Shown here piece by piece: positions 54,185 to 64,000 of a stretch of DNA of 64,000 nucleotides. The stretch spans positions 434,001-498,000 of the forward strand of contig NZ_JAFMYW010000004.1 of NCBI RefSeq assembly GCF_017353175.1. Reading direction: 5' to 3'. Numbering within the stretch: position 1 is the first letter of the stretch; every line of letters begins with the position of its first letter. Made by a program: the position numbers and the translations under genes. This stretch comes from Fibrella forsythiae (GTDB taxonomy: Bacteria > Bacteroidota > Bacteroidia > Cytophagales > Spirosomataceae). Below the pieces are notes generated by a model. That model did no database searches. It was not told where the DNA came from and saw only the letters and a program-made list of their open reading frames with translations.

Positions 54185-57100
54185 TTATCGCCCCTTCGTT
54201 TTCTGAATGCGAACGGGGGCACAGATGTCGGGTTTGCAAACGCAATCTGCTGGGGGTAAGATCACTGTCAGGTCTTTGCTACAACCGTCGGGCGTGTAGA
54301 TGCGCACAGTGTACGGTTGCCCTGTAACCCTGCCGGGATTAGGCAGATCTCGTCGCAACACACCATCGGCAGGAACAACCGGCAACGTACCTGGATCGGC
54401 AATAACGGCGGTAAACCGTTCTCCTTCCGAAATGGCAAAGCGCCAGGTTGAATCAAAATTCGTGAGCAACAGCTGCCCGTCCTGCCGGGGCGTTGGTCCG
54501 CTGCAATTCGGGGCGCTTGCCTGTGCGGTGAGGGTCAGGTCATCGGCCTGTGTCAGCGTAAAACTGACAACCTCGCGGCATTCGTTGGCATCAGTAACAG
54601 TCAGTGAATACGTACCTGCTGCCAGATTAGCCAGGTCTTCTGTTACAACACCCGTACTCCACGAATAGCTGTACGGCTGAGCCGCTGGTCCTGGAGTGGC
54701 ACCTTCAAGGGTCACATTGATACTGCCCGTGGCCGATCCATTGCAGATAACCGGTTTCACAATAGCATTCACGCCAAACGGTGGCGGTTGTACTACCGAA
54801 ATAGCCGCACTGGCGGTACACCCGTTGGTGTCGGTCACAGTCAGCGAGTACGTACCTGCGGTCAGGCTCACGACCGTAGCGGTGGTTGTGCCATTACTCC
54901 ACGAATAGCTATAAGGCCCTGCGCCACCGCGCACTTCGGTTGTAACCGTAGCCGGTTGCCCCGCGCAGGAAACAGACGTGGGCAACCCCGAAACGGTAAG
55001 CAGATCGGGCTGCTCAATCACGAACCGATCGGTCTGGTTACAGCCGTTGGCATCGGTGACCGTAACAGAATAAGCCCCCGCCGCCAGGCCCGAAACCATA
55101 GATGTTGAGGCCATGAAGCTGGCATCATCATTGACCCAGGCATAAGTATAGGGGAACGTACCTGACGAGGAAGTACCTCCGGAAATAGTCAGGCTGATGG
55201 TGCCATCGGCACTACCCGAACAGTTTACGTTGGTTTGGCGACCTATCAGCGAAAGGGCAGCAGGCTGGCTCACCGTCAGCGCACTCACCATTGAACAGCC
55301 ATTCCCATCCACGACCATAACGCTATACAGGCCCGCCGAAAGTCCGCTAAGCAGGGACGTTGACTGACCGTTGCTCCACGAATAGCTGTAGGGCAACGTA
55401 CCTCCGCTCACCGTCAGACTTGCCGTACCATCCGTACCGGAGAAGCAACGAACATCTGTTACGCTGGCGGCCAGGCTTAAGGCAACAGGTTCTGTAACTG
55501 TCAGTGCCCTGGCGAGCGTACAGCCATTTCCGTCTGTTACCGTAACCGAATACGTACCTGCACTAAGCCCGCTAACGCCCGAAACAGACTGGCCGTTACT
55601 CCAGGCGTAGGTATACGGTTCGTTGGGGGCATTCACTCCTCCGACAACCGTCAGACTGGCGCTTCCATCGTGGCCATCAGCGCAGGAAACGGGTAGTATC
55701 GTGGCCGACATGCTTAACGCCATGGGCTGCGATACGCTGAATGACGTTTGAATTGAACAACCATTCCCATCAGAAATGCTGACTGAATATACCCCGGCAG
55801 TCAGCCCATCGATGGCAGACGTGGAAGCGCCTGTACTCCACAAGTATAAATAAGGCAGGGTGCCCCCCGTGGTTGTCAGACTCACGCGCCCATCTGTACC
55901 TGAAAAACAGTGTGCATCCGTTATGATATTAACAACCGACAATGATGTTGCCTGACCAACGGTAAACGAGCTGGTTGTGCTACAGGAAGTACCGTCTGTT
56001 ACCGTGACAGAATACGCGCCTGCGGTTAGACCGGCCAGCGTAGAGGCAGACTGGCCGTTGCTCCAGGCGTATGTGTACGGCTGACTCGTCGGGCCGGGTA
56101 TGCCTCCCGCCACGGTCAGGCCGATGGTACCATCGGCACCAGAAAAACAGGCAACCTGGTTGCTAGTGCCGGTGATGCTCATGGCCGGTGGTTCCGTAAC
56201 CGTATACGACTGGATCAGTGAACAGTCATTGGCATCGATCAAGGTTACGCTGTATATGTCGGCCACCAACCCGCTGGGAATCGATGTCGATGCAACCTGT
56301 GTACCTGTGGTGTTTTGCCATACGTACCTGTACGGTTCTTTTCCACCCGACGCCGTTACACGAATAGCGCCGTCGGCGGTACCAAAGCAGCGAGCCGGGC
56401 TAACCTGCCCGGTCATACTCAGGGCATCAGGCTGACCAATACTGACAACAAATTCAGCGGGGCAATTATTGGCATCGGTCACCCGAAGCACATAAGCGTC
56501 TGCCGATAATCCCTGCTGGGTTGGCGTAGTGGGCAAAATGCCCAGCGAACTGGTTTTCCAGGTATAATTATACGGTTGACTTGTGGAGCCGGGGGTGCCG
56601 CCTGTAAGCGTTGACCTGATTGCGCCATCGGCACCGCCAAAACAGCTGACGTGGGTCAAACTGGTTTCGACCGCTATTCGAAGGGGTTGCGTCAGCGTGA
56701 TTGTGATCGTATCGCGACAGGCATTGGCATCAGCCACGAATAGTGTGTAGGAGCCTGCCACTACGTTTTGAAGCACATTAGTTGTGCTCAAGGCCGTGGT
56801 CGATTCGCCGCCAGTCCAGGTGTAGCTGTAAGGGCCTGTACCGCCCGTCACAGTGGCCTCAGCCCGGCCGGTGGTATCGCCGTTACACCGGTTATTCTGC
56901 ATTGCCATCGCGATTGTCAACTGCGGCGGTTCTGTAACGGACAGCGACAGTTGGGCCGAGCATCCATTCTTATCGATAGCCGTTACCGAATACAGCCCCG
57001 CCACCAAACTGCTTTGGTCAGGCGTTGTTACGCCATTACCCGATGGGCCAGCCCACGCATAGCCATATAACGGAGTGCCCCCCATAACTGTCAGGCTGAG

Positions 57101-60100
57101 GGCTCCATCGTGCCCGCCCGCGCAGGAGGCTGGTGTGGCGGTACCCGTAACCGACATGGCCGAAGGCTGACCGATGGTTGCGCTGATGATCTGACTACAC
57201 TGGCTCGCGTTGGTAACCGTGACCATATAGGTGCCCGCCACCAAACCAGTTACCGACGAGGTCGACGTACCGATAACGCCCGTCGGACCGGTCCACAGAT
57301 ACGTATAGGGTTGGTTAGTCGACAGGGGTGTTTCGCCGCCAGTAACAACAACCGATAAGGCTCCATCTGACCCGCCAAAGCAGCTAACGTCGGCCATATT
57401 GATTTGTAGTCGTAGCAAATCCGGCTGGGTCAGGGTTCGGGCAAGGGCAATCTGACAGCCGTTGGCATCGGTCACTACCCCCTGATATAAACCGGCGCTC
57501 AAACTGCTGCGATCAGCTTCGGTCGCCCCATCGGTCCAGCTATAACTAAATGGCTGCGTACCACCGGCCACTGTTAGGCTGATGGCCCCATCGGCACCGG
57601 AAAAGCAGGTAATATTGGTCGCTGCCGCGTTGATCGATAAGGCCAGCGGCTGGGTTACCGTTACGCTGGTAGTAGCCGTACACTGGTTGGCATCAGTCAC
57701 CGTAACCGAATACACGCCCGCCGGAAGAGCAGTCAGGTCAGCGGTTCGTGCGCCGGTATTCCAGACAAACTCATAGGCTTCGGAGCCCCCGGCCGGAGCA
57801 CCACCCACCGCCGTCAGGCTGACCGTTCCGGCTGAACCGTTGAAGCAGGCGACGTTTTGAGTATTGGTAACCAACGATAATACCGGAGGTTCCGTTAGGG
57901 TAAAGGAGCGCACCAGCGCACAGTCATTGGCGTCTGTCACGGTTAAGGAATACACACCGGCCGGTAAATTCGTTAGAGTCGGGGTAAACGCGCCGCTGCT
58001 GGCCGGGCCAGCCCAGGCATACGAGTAAGGCAACGTACCCCCGGCTAGATCAATGTTTATCTGGCCGTTCTTTCCACCGAAACACAGGATATCTACGGTC
58101 GTAGCGGTCAGGGTCAGGCTCGCGGGCTCGTCAACCAGCGCCGAAACGGTTGCCGTACACCCGTTAGCGTCGGTAGCCGTTACTGCATATGTCCCTGCCT
58201 GTAACGACGAAAGTGTCTGCGCGTCAATGCCAGTATCCCAGCTATATCTGTAGGCGGCTGTACCCACGGCCGGGGTTCCTCCCAGCGCCGTAGCCGATAC
58301 AATCCCATCGGCACTCCCGTTACAACGGGGAGGCACAACGTGCATCATAAGCACAACGCCTATGGGCTGGGTTAATGATTCAATCAGCGTGAGGCGACAG
58401 CCCTGCGCGTCCGTGACATTCACCGCGTAGGTATTGCTGGCCAGTCCCATCCGATTGGGGCTACTCAACCCAACATCCATCCAGCTATATGCGTATGGAC
58501 TGGTACCTCCGCCTACAATTGCGGCAAGCTGACCGTCTGACCCGCCGTAGCAACTAATCGGCAGGCCGTTGAGGCGTCCTGTCAGGGCATCGGGCTGGGT
58601 TAAGGTCAGGCTTGTCTGGGCTGAACACTGGTTGGCATCTGTCACCGTGACCGAATACACGCCCGCCCGCAATACACTGATTTCCGGCGCCGCATATCGT
58701 GCACCGGATGGGCTGATCCATTGATACGTGTATGGCCCAACGCCCCCGCTGGCGGTCAGACTGGCCGTACCGTTTGTGCCGCCAAAACAACTGATGTTCG
58801 TACCCGATACAGCTACCGACAACGCCGGCGGCTGCGTCAGCGTAAACGAATTGACCTGCACACAGCCATTGGCATCGGTCACTGTAACGGTGTAAACACC
58901 CGCAGGTACGTTGTCGATGGCTGAGGTCATGGCGCCGGTCGTCCACAGATACACATACGGGCCGGTACCGCCCGAAGCGGTGATGTTGGCTTGCCCGTTG
59001 GTGCCTCCGTTACAGAGAATGTTTGTTTGAGCACCAGTGATCGTCAGGGCCGTTGGCTGCAGTACAGTAGCCAGGGCCTGAGCCGTACAACTGTTTGCGT
59101 CTGTTACTGTCACGCTATACGTACCTGCAATGAGGGTGGTGATCAACGATGCCGTTGCGCCGGTAGCCCAGACGTAGGTATAGGCTGGTGCTCCTCCCTG
59201 TACGTTGGCGCTTACACTTCCATCGGCGCTCCCAAAGCAGCGGGCGGGTACTGGCGTCAGAGCAACCACAAGCGGTGTTGGCTGAGTCAGCGTAACGTTG
59301 TTACTTGTCTGACAGCCGTTGGCGTCGGTCACCACAACGAGGTAGTTCCCGGCAGCCACCCCGGCCCGGTTCCGGAGCGTTGAGCCATCATTCCAGCTGT
59401 ACGAATAAGGTGCAGTACCGCCCGTAGCTGTCAGGTTAATACTACCGGTCGTTCCCGCAAAACAGGCAACGCTCAGGCTACTCGCGGCCGAGGTCAGCGC
59501 CGGTGGTTGTGTGATCGTGAACGACTGACTGGCTACGCACTGGTTGGCGTCAGTTACGGAGACTGAATACGCACCCGCTATCAAGCCTGACCGGTCTTTT
59601 GTCGTTCCGCCATCGCTCCAGGCAAAGGAGGGCTGGCCGGTACCGCCCGAAACGGTGAGGCTGATACTGCCGGTTGCATTGCCGAAACAAACAACCGGTT
59701 GCGTTGTGCTGGTGAGCGTCAGTAAAGCGGGCTCGGTTAGGGTTACCGATCTGATTTCCGAACAACCATGCCCGTCGGTAACCGTTACGGAATAGATGCC
59801 GGCCGCCAGACCCGACCTGTTTTGGGTCGATGCGCCGTTACCTGTTGGTCCGGCCCACGAATAAGCATAGGGCAACGTGCCACCAGCAACCGCCAGCTCA
59901 ATCTTTCCCGACGCGTTCTGGAAACAGGTCAGATTGTCGGCAAAAACCGCCACAGACAAAGCCGAGGGCTGGGCGATGGTGACGCGCAGCTCATCGGAGC
60001 AACCATTGGCATCGGTCACCGTAACCGAATACACGCCCGCAATCAGGTTACTATGCGTTGCTGTTGTCTGATTGTTTCCCACCGGACCCGTCCAGGAATA

Positions 60101-63100
60101 CGAATAGGGCAACGTACCTCCCGCTGGTGAAACCGTGATTTGTCCGTCATTGCCGCCAAAACAGGTCACGTCGTCATAACTGGCGCCCAGGGTCAGCAGG
60201 GGCGGCTGGGTTACGCTTCGGGTGGTGGTGGCGGTACAGCCATTGGCATCGGTCACCACCACACTATAGCTGCCGGCCGACAGGTTGGTCAGGTTTTGTG
60301 TGGTAGCGTTTCCCATTGGGCCAGCCCAGGCAAACGCAAAGGGCATTCGCCCCCCCGTAGCCGTCAGGCTAATAACGCCCTGCTGATCGCCGTAGCAAAG
60401 TACATCGGTTGCCAGCGCCGCCAGCGTCAGTTCGGGGGGCTCGGTAATGGCGATGGTGGTACTTTGTACGCAACTATTACTGTCAACCACTTTAATAATG
60501 TATGAACCGGCCGGCAACCCCGTGGTCAGTGTGCTATTACTCACTACCGTGTTGGCGGCGTTGGTCATCGTGAGCGCGTAAGGCGGCGTGGCTCCTTCGA
60601 TTTTCAGCGAAATAACCCCGGTCGACTGGTTATTACAGGCTACGGCTGTTACGCTGGCCGCAACACCAAACGGCGGTGGCTCCACAATCGTAGCCGACGT
60701 GGTGGCCGTACAGCCGTTCACATCCGTTACCACTACCGAATACGACCCGGCAGACAGCCCGTAGACCGATGCTGTTGTGGCACCCGTATTCCATCGGTAA
60801 CTATACGGCGACGTGCCGCCGCGGGTATCAGTAACAACGCTGGCGGGTTGTGCATTACACAGCACCAGCGACGGATCTGGCTGGATCGTGAGCGGAATAG
60901 GCTGAGTAATGGGCACAGAAGCAGCTAGTTGGCAGCCGTTGGCGTCGGTAATGGTAACGGTGTAGGTATTCGATGTCAGTCCGGAAAGAGCCTGAGTGGT
61001 AGCCCCGGTGCTCCATAAGTACGTATATGGCGCTACTCCCCCGCCGGGTGTGAGATCAATGGCACCATTGCCACCATTTGTGCAGCTCACATTGGTATGG
61101 CTTTGCGTTGCCGTCAGGCCCGGGGGCTGGGTCAGCGACCGGCTGATCGTAACGGAACAGGCATTAGCATCGGTGACGGTCAGCGAATACGTACCGGCGG
61201 TCAGTCCCAACACGTCTTCGGCAGAACTACCATCTGACCAACTGAATGAATACGGCGCAGTACCACCCGACGGGGTTGCATTGATAACCCCATTCACACC
61301 GCCGAAGCAACTCACCTGCTGAGTCGTGGCCGTCAGAGAAAGGGCCGTTGGCTGAGTAACGGTTGTGGTAGCCGTGCCCGTGCAGCCGTTGGCATCGGTG
61401 ACCGTCAGCGAGTATGTTCCGGCCGTAATACCCGCTAACAGTGATGTTGAACTGCCATTGCTCCATCGGTACGAATACGCGCCCGTTCCACCCTGCACCA
61501 GCTGACCAACGCCGCCATCGGCTCCGCCAAAGCAGGAAACCGGCCGCAGAAGCAACGATACCGTCAGCGCGGGTGGTTGCCCTAACGTTGCCTGCGCCTG
61601 CGCTACGCACCCGTTGGCATCAGCCACCGTAACGGAATAGGCTCCCGCCGCTACGGCTGCCAGCAACTGATTGGTTGACCCGTTACTCCAGCGGTAGGTA
61701 TACGTACCTGTTCCGCCCGTGGTTGTGAGGCTGACCAGCCCGGTGGCAGCTCCGTTACAGGCTACCGACACCGGTGCCAGCGCCAGCGTCAACGCCGGCG
61801 GATTGGTCAGGGTGGTGGTCAGCGTCTGGCTACAGCCACTGGCATCGGTCACCGTTACCTGATACGTCCCTGCCGGGATAGTAGTCAGGTTTTTCGTCGT
61901 TGCGCCGTTGCTGGCCGGGCCTGTCCACAGGTACGTATATGTGCCCGTTCCACCCGCCGGAGCCAGGGTAATACTACCGGTAGCCGTACCGAAGCATACT
62001 GGATTCTGTTTTGTTGCCGTTAGCGTCAGGGCAGGCGGATTCGTCAGCGTAACTGACCGCACGAGCGAACAGGAATTGGCGTCACTTACCGTCACCGAAT
62101 AGGTGCCAGCCACCAGCCCGGATATGCTGGCGGTTGTACCACCCGTATTCCACCGATATGTATAGGCCCTCGTTCCCCCAGCGACTGTTAGGCCTATACT
62201 CCCTGTTGATGCGCCAAAACAGGCCGGATTCTGACCCGCCGTAACGACGCTAAGCGCGGGTGGGTTCGTGAGTGTCGTGCTCAAAACGGCCCGACAGGCA
62301 TTGGCATCCGTCACGGTTACCGAATACGCACCAGCCACCAGCGCCGACAGATTCTGCGTTGTTTGTCCGCCGGCCCATAGGTAGGAATACGCCGATGTTC
62401 CACCCGATACAGTTAAATCAATACCGCCATTGTCGGCTCCGAAACAGGCGGGATTCTGGCCCGCCGCTGTCAGCGTAATTGCCGTTGGCTGGGTCAGTAT
62501 CGCCGAAGCCGTGGCCGTACAACCAGTGAAATCCGTGACAACCACTGAATACGTGCCAGCAACGAGGCCGGTCAGGTTTTGCGTGGTGGCTCCGTTACTG
62601 ACCGGCCCCATCCACAGGTACGTGTATGCGCCGGTGCCCCCCGTTGGGGCCAGGGTAATGCTGCCAGTGGCGGCTCCGTTACAGGCCACGTTTTGTTTAG
62701 CCAGAGCAGGTAGTATAATGGATGGCTGCGTCAGGCTAAAGGTCTGGGTAACCACACAGTTGTTGGCATCGGTCACCACAACGGAGTAGCTACCGGCCGG
62801 TAATGTCATAATATCCTGCGTGGTAGCACCGTTGCTCCAGGCGTACAGGAAAGGGCTTTTCCCTCCAGACACCGTAAGGTCAATATTGCCCGAAGAGGCT
62901 CCGTTACAGGCAATCTGCTGCCTGACAGCCGTCAACGAAAGAGCCGCAGGTTGGGTAATCGAGTAGGATTGCACTACGCTACACTGGTTGGCATCCGTCA
63001 CGGTCACTGAATACGCACCAGCCACCAGCGAGGCGAGATTCCGGGTTGCAGCGCCAGCACCCACCGGGCCAGCCCATGCGTAGGTGAATGGGGCTGTCGC

Positions 63101-64000
63101 GCCCACCGGAGACAGACTTAGGCTACCGTTATTTCCGCCAAAACAACTAACATCCTGTTGAGTAACACTGACCGATACGGCCAATGGTTGCGTTAACGTT
63201 ACCGCCGTTACACTCTGGCAACCGCTGGCGTCCGTCACCGTGACAGAGTATGTGCCCGCCACCAGCGCCGACAAATCCTGTGTGGTTGGCCCGGTACCCA
63301 GCGGACCAACCCAGCGGTAGACGTACCCAGCCGTTCCTCCCGATACGCTCAGGTCGATGCTACCGGTACCGGCTCCATTACAGACCGGGTTTACGCGGGT
63401 GGTTGAAAGCGCCAGTACAAGTGGTTGCTGTATGGTGGCCGAGGTAGTTGCGGTACAGCCGTTGGCATCGGTTACCGTGACGGAATAGGTGCCTGCCACC
63501 AGGCCCGACAGATCTTTGGTAGTGGTGCCGATACCTGTTGGTCCAGTCCATTTATACGTGAATGCGCCTGTGCCTCCGGTAGCCGTCAGGCTGATGCTGC
63601 CCGTTGCTGCCCCCGTACAGGCTACATCCTGCTGGGTCAGGGCCAGGGTAATGGCCGGAGGCTGCGTTACCACCACCGTCAGACTACCCACGCAGCCATT
63701 GGCATCCGTTACTGTTGCTCCATACGTACCTGCCGTAATACCCGTCATAGCAGGCGTTGTCGCAGCCAGCGTACTGCCACCGTTAGTCCAGGAATAGCGA
63801 TATGACGGTGCACCACCCGACACCGACAGGCTGATTGCCCCTGTATTCCGGCTGTTACACAACACGCCTGTGACACTCGACGCAATGCTGATCGTTGTGG
63901 ATTGACCAACCGTGGCACTGCCCGACGCAATACACCCCCCCCGGTCGGTTACCGTTACGGAGTAGGCCCCCGATGTAACGCTGGTAAGGTCTTCGCTCGT
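54185..64000 (-). CDS. Giant SprB-repeat surface protein (5' end outside window)
   Basis: At least 3272 residues, open to the window edge; no start or signal peptide is visible. It consists of about 41 repeats of some 70-80 residues, each with a GG(T)xPYxYxW strand, an NG(Q/A)(T/S)T segment, LxAGxYSVTVTDANGC and a following TQP spacer. This is the SprB repeat of gliding-motility and T9SS adhesins. The unique C-terminal 120 residues (from QASAPNCSGP) contain no repeat and end CVCKPDICAPVRIQKTKGR, not a typical T9SS A-type CTD. The predicted location is the cell surface, with roles in adhesion or gliding inferred from the family. It is convergent with the M16 protease gene. Confidence 0.93.
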   Translation of the reverse strand, partial: TSEDLTSVTSGAYSVTVTDRGGCIASGSATVGQSTTISIASSVTGVLCNSRNTGAISLSVSGGAPSYRYSWTNGGSTLAATTPAMTGITAGTYGATVTDANGCVGSLTVVVTQPPAITLALTQQDVACTGAATGSISLTATGGTGAFTYKWTGPTGIGTTTKDLSGLVAGTYSVTVTDANGCTATTSATIQQPLVLALSTTRVNPVCNGAGTGSIDLSVSGGTAGYVYRWVGPLGTGPTTQDLSALVAGTYSVTVTDASGCQSVTAVTLTQPLAVSVSVTQQDVSCFGGNNGSLSLSPVGATAPFTYAWAGPVGAGAATRNLASLVAGAYSVTVTDANQCSVVQSYSITQPAALSLTAVRQQIACNGASSGNIDLTVSGGKSPFLYAWSNGATTQDIMTLPAGSYSVVVTDANNCVVTQTFSLTQPSIILPALAKQNVACNGAATGSITLAPTGGTGAYTYLWMGPVSNGATTQNLTGLVAGTYSVVVTDFTGCTATASAILTQPTAITLTAAGQNPACFGADNGGIDLTVSGGTSAYSYLWAGGQTTQNLSALVAGAYSVTVTDANACRAVLSTTLTNPPALSVVTAGQNPACFGASTGSIGLTVAGGTRAYTYRWNTGGTTASISGLVAGTYSVTVSDANSCSLVRSVTLTNPPALTLTATKQNPVCFGTATGSITLAPAGGTGTYTYLWTGPASNGATTKNLTTIPAGTYQVTVTDASGCSQTLTTTLTNPPALTLALAPVSVACNGAATGLVSLTTTGGTGTYTYRWSNGSTNQLLAAVAAGAYSVTVADANGCVAQAQATLGQPPALTVSLLLRPVSCFGGADGGVGQLVQGGTGAYSYRWSNGSSTSLLAGITAGTYSLTVTDANGCTGTATTTVTQPTALSLTATTQQVSCFGGVNGVINATPSGGTAPYSFSWSDGSSAEDVLGLTAGTYSLTVTDANACSVTISRSLTQPPGLTATQSHTNVSCTNGGNGAIDLTPGGGVAPYTYLWSTGATTQALSGLTSNTYTVTITDANGCQLAASVPITQPIPLTIQPDPSLVLCNAQPASVVTDTRGGTSPYSYRWNTGATTASVYGLSAGSYSVVVTDVNGCTATTSATIVEPPPFGVAASVTAVACNNQSTGVISLKIEGATPPYALTMTNAANTVVSNSTLTTGLPAGSYIIKVVDSNSCVQSTTIAITEPPELTLAALATDVLCYGDQQGVISLTATGGRMPFAFAWAGPMGNATTQNLTNLSAGSYSVVVTDANGCTATTTRSVTQPPLLTLGASYDDVTCFGGNDGQITVSPAGGTLPYSYSWTGPVGNNQTTATHSNLIAGVYSVTVTDANGCSDELRVTIAQPSALSVAVFADNLTCFQNASGKIELAVAGGTLPYAYSWAGPTGNGASTQNRSGLAAGIYSVTVTDGHGCSEIRSVTLTEPALLTLTSTTQPVVCFGNATGSISLTVSGGTGQPSFAWSDGGTTKDRSGLIAGAYSVSVTDANQCVASQSFTITQPPALTSAASSLSVACFAGTTGSINLTATGGTAPYSYSWNDGSTLRNRAGVAAGNYLVVVTDANGCQTSNNVTLTQPTPLVVALTPVPARCFGSADGSVSANVQGGAPAYTYVWATGATASLITTLIAGTYSVTVTDANSCTAQALATVLQPTALTITGAQTNILCNGGTNGQANITASGGTGPYVYLWTTGAMTSAIDNVPAGVYTVTVTDANGCVQVNSFTLTQPPALSVAVSGTNISCFGGTNGTASLTASGGVGPYTYQWISPSGARYAAPEISVLRAGVYSVTVTDANQCSAQTSLTLTQPDALTGRLNGLPISCYGGSDGQLAAIVGGGTSPYAYSWMDVGLSSPNRMGLASNTYAVNVTDAQGCRLTLIESLTQPIGVVLMMHVVPPRCNGSADGIVSATALGGTPAVGTAAYRYSWDTGIDAQTLSSLQAGTYAVTATDANGCTATVSALVDEPASLTLTATTVDILCFGGKNGQINIDLAGGTLPYSYAWAGPASSGAFTPTLTNLPAGVYSLTVTDANDCALVRSFTLTEPPVLSLVTNTQNVACFNGSAGTVSLTAVGGAPAGGSEAYEFVWNTGARTADLTALPAGVYSVTVTDANQCTATTSVTVTQPLALSINAAATNITCFSGADGAISLTVAGGTQPFSYSWTDGATEADRSSLSAGLYQGVVTDANGCQIALARTLTQPDLLRLQINMADVSCFGGSDGALSVVVTGGETPLSTNQPYTYLWTGPTGVIGTSTSSVTGLVAGTYMVTVTNASQCSQIISATIGQPSAMSVTGTATPASCAGGHDGALSLTVMGGTPLYGYAWAGPSGNGVTTPDQSSLVAGLYSVTAIDKNGCSAQLSLSVTEPPQLTIAMAMQNNRCNGDTTGRAEATVTGGTGPYSYTWTGGESTTALSTTNVLQNVVAGSYTLFVADANACRDTITITLTQPLRIAVETSLTHVSCFGGADGAIRSTLTGGTPGSTSQPYNYTWKTSSLGILPTTPTQQGLSADAYVLRVTDANNCPAEFVVSIGQPDALSMTGQVSPARCFGTADGAIRVTASGGKEPYRYVWQNTTGTQVASTSIPSGLVADIYSVTLIDANDCSLIQSYTVTEPPAMSITGTSNQVACFSGADGTIGLTVAGGIPGPTSQPYTYAWSNGQSASTLAGLTAGAYSVTVTDGTSCSTTSSFTVGQATSLSVVNIITDAHCFSGTDGRVSLTTTGGTLPYLYLWSTGASTSAIDGLTAGVYSVSISDGNGCSIQTSFSVSQPMALSMSATILPVSCADGHDGSASLTVVGGVNAPNEPYTYAWSNGQSVSGVSGLSAGTYSVTVTDGNGCTLARALTVTEPVALSLAASVTDVRCFSGTDGTASLTVSGGTLPYSYSWSNGQSTSLLSGLSAGLYSVMVVDGNGCSMVSALTVSQPAALSLIGRQTNVNCSGSADGTISLTISGGTSSSGTFPYTYAWVNDDASFMASTSMVSGLAAGAYSVTVTDANGCNQTDRFVIEQPDLLTVSGLPTSVSCAGQPATVTTEVRGGAGPYSYSWSNGTTTATVVSLTAGTYSLTVTDTNGCTASAAISVVQPPPFGVNAIVKPVICNGSATGSINVTLEGATPGPAAQPYSYSWSTGVVTEDLANLAAGTYSLTVTDANECREVVSFTLTQADDLTLTAQASAPNCSGPTPRQDGQLLLTNFDSTWRFAISEGERFTAVIADPGTLPVVPADGVLRRDLPNPGRVTGQPYTVRIYTPDGCSKDLTVILPPADCVCKPDICAPVRIQKTKGR

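Larger units (their letters stand above)
2201..63730. repeat. Dispersed CAGGTACGTT / AACGTACCTG motif (about 75 copies)
   Basis: The 7-mer GGTACGT or its complement was found by eye about 75 times across the window, about equally on both strands, often extended to CAGGTACGTT. Examples are 3089, 5191, 8479, 14503, 24147, 26004, 33319, 45970, 53493 and 61703. Chance would give about 8. It occurs inside genes in all three frames (AAC GTA CCT, ACG TAC CTG, CGT ACC) and in gaps (9605, 13065, 17573, 28987). Confidence 0.8.

Noticed and set aside
54185-64000. Regular repeated DNA that could be mistaken for a CRISPR or satellite array
   Set aside because: The periodic units are protein repeats of about 220 bases in one open frame with variable sequence; there are no constant 25-40 base repeats with unique spacers.
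1-64000. tRNA, rRNA or riboswitch genes
   Set aside because: No cloverleaf, rRNA core sequence or recognisable aptamer found by eye; a covariance-model scan would be the deciding test.

Overview
The window looks like a chromosome segment of a Cytophagales bacterium (Bacteroidetes), most probably Spirosoma or a close relative. The reasons are the gene families (DUF4270 lipoprotein next to a short glycogen synthase and glmS, a SprB-repeat giant surface protein, an ECF sigma with a membrane partner), a TTG-N20-TAATTTTG promoter of the Bacteroidetes type, roughly 50-55% G+C coding DNA, and near-absence of clear Shine-Dalgarno sequences. The genus is inferred from general resemblance, not from a search.

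Layout. 1-10.3 kb: the end of a PAS histidine kinase, small ORFs, an RND/MMPL exporter with a YitT protein, then a cation-antiporter block (NhaP-type antiporter, KefF-like flavoprotein, KefB/C-type antiporter) and an Ate1-like aminoacyl-tRNA-protein transferase. 10.4-15.5 kb: a conserved protein of unknown function, a fructosamine-kinase-like protein, and a sigma/membrane protein/secreted protein operon. 15.6-20.9 kb: the housekeeping block glmS - DUF4270 - short GT5 glycogen synthase, divergent from panC. 21-29 kb: xylA, a Crp-like regulator, hydrolases, a methyltransferase and a metallophosphoesterase, with many long palindromes in the gaps and a gene relic at 28.8-29.36 kb.

29.4-51.2 kb is the most unusual part. 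A minus-strand series (pseudo-receiver, sugar transferase, GT2, TolC-like protein, Wzc-like protein, NRPS, PBP1C) lies divergently from a 2271-residue NRPS-PKS hybrid across an AT-rich 0.8 kb regulatory gap. Read together, the megasynthases form a plausible complete line: A-T-KS-AT-T-aminotransferase handing over to C-A(MT)-T-TE. The expected product is a small amino acid/malonate/amino acid hybrid with an amine introduced at the beta-keto position. Envelope polysaccharide-type genes sit between the two halves. I do not recognise this cluster as a known one.

51.3-64 kb: an exported M16 protease, then, convergent with it, a SprB-repeat adhesin of at least 3272 residues (about 41 repeats) running off the right edge.

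Across the whole window the sequence CAGGTACGTT / AACGTACCTG and its GGTACGT core recur about 75 times on both strands, in all reading frames and in intergenic hairpins, far above the roughly 8 expected by chance. No rRNA, tRNA, CRISPR array, insertion sequence or prophage was seen.
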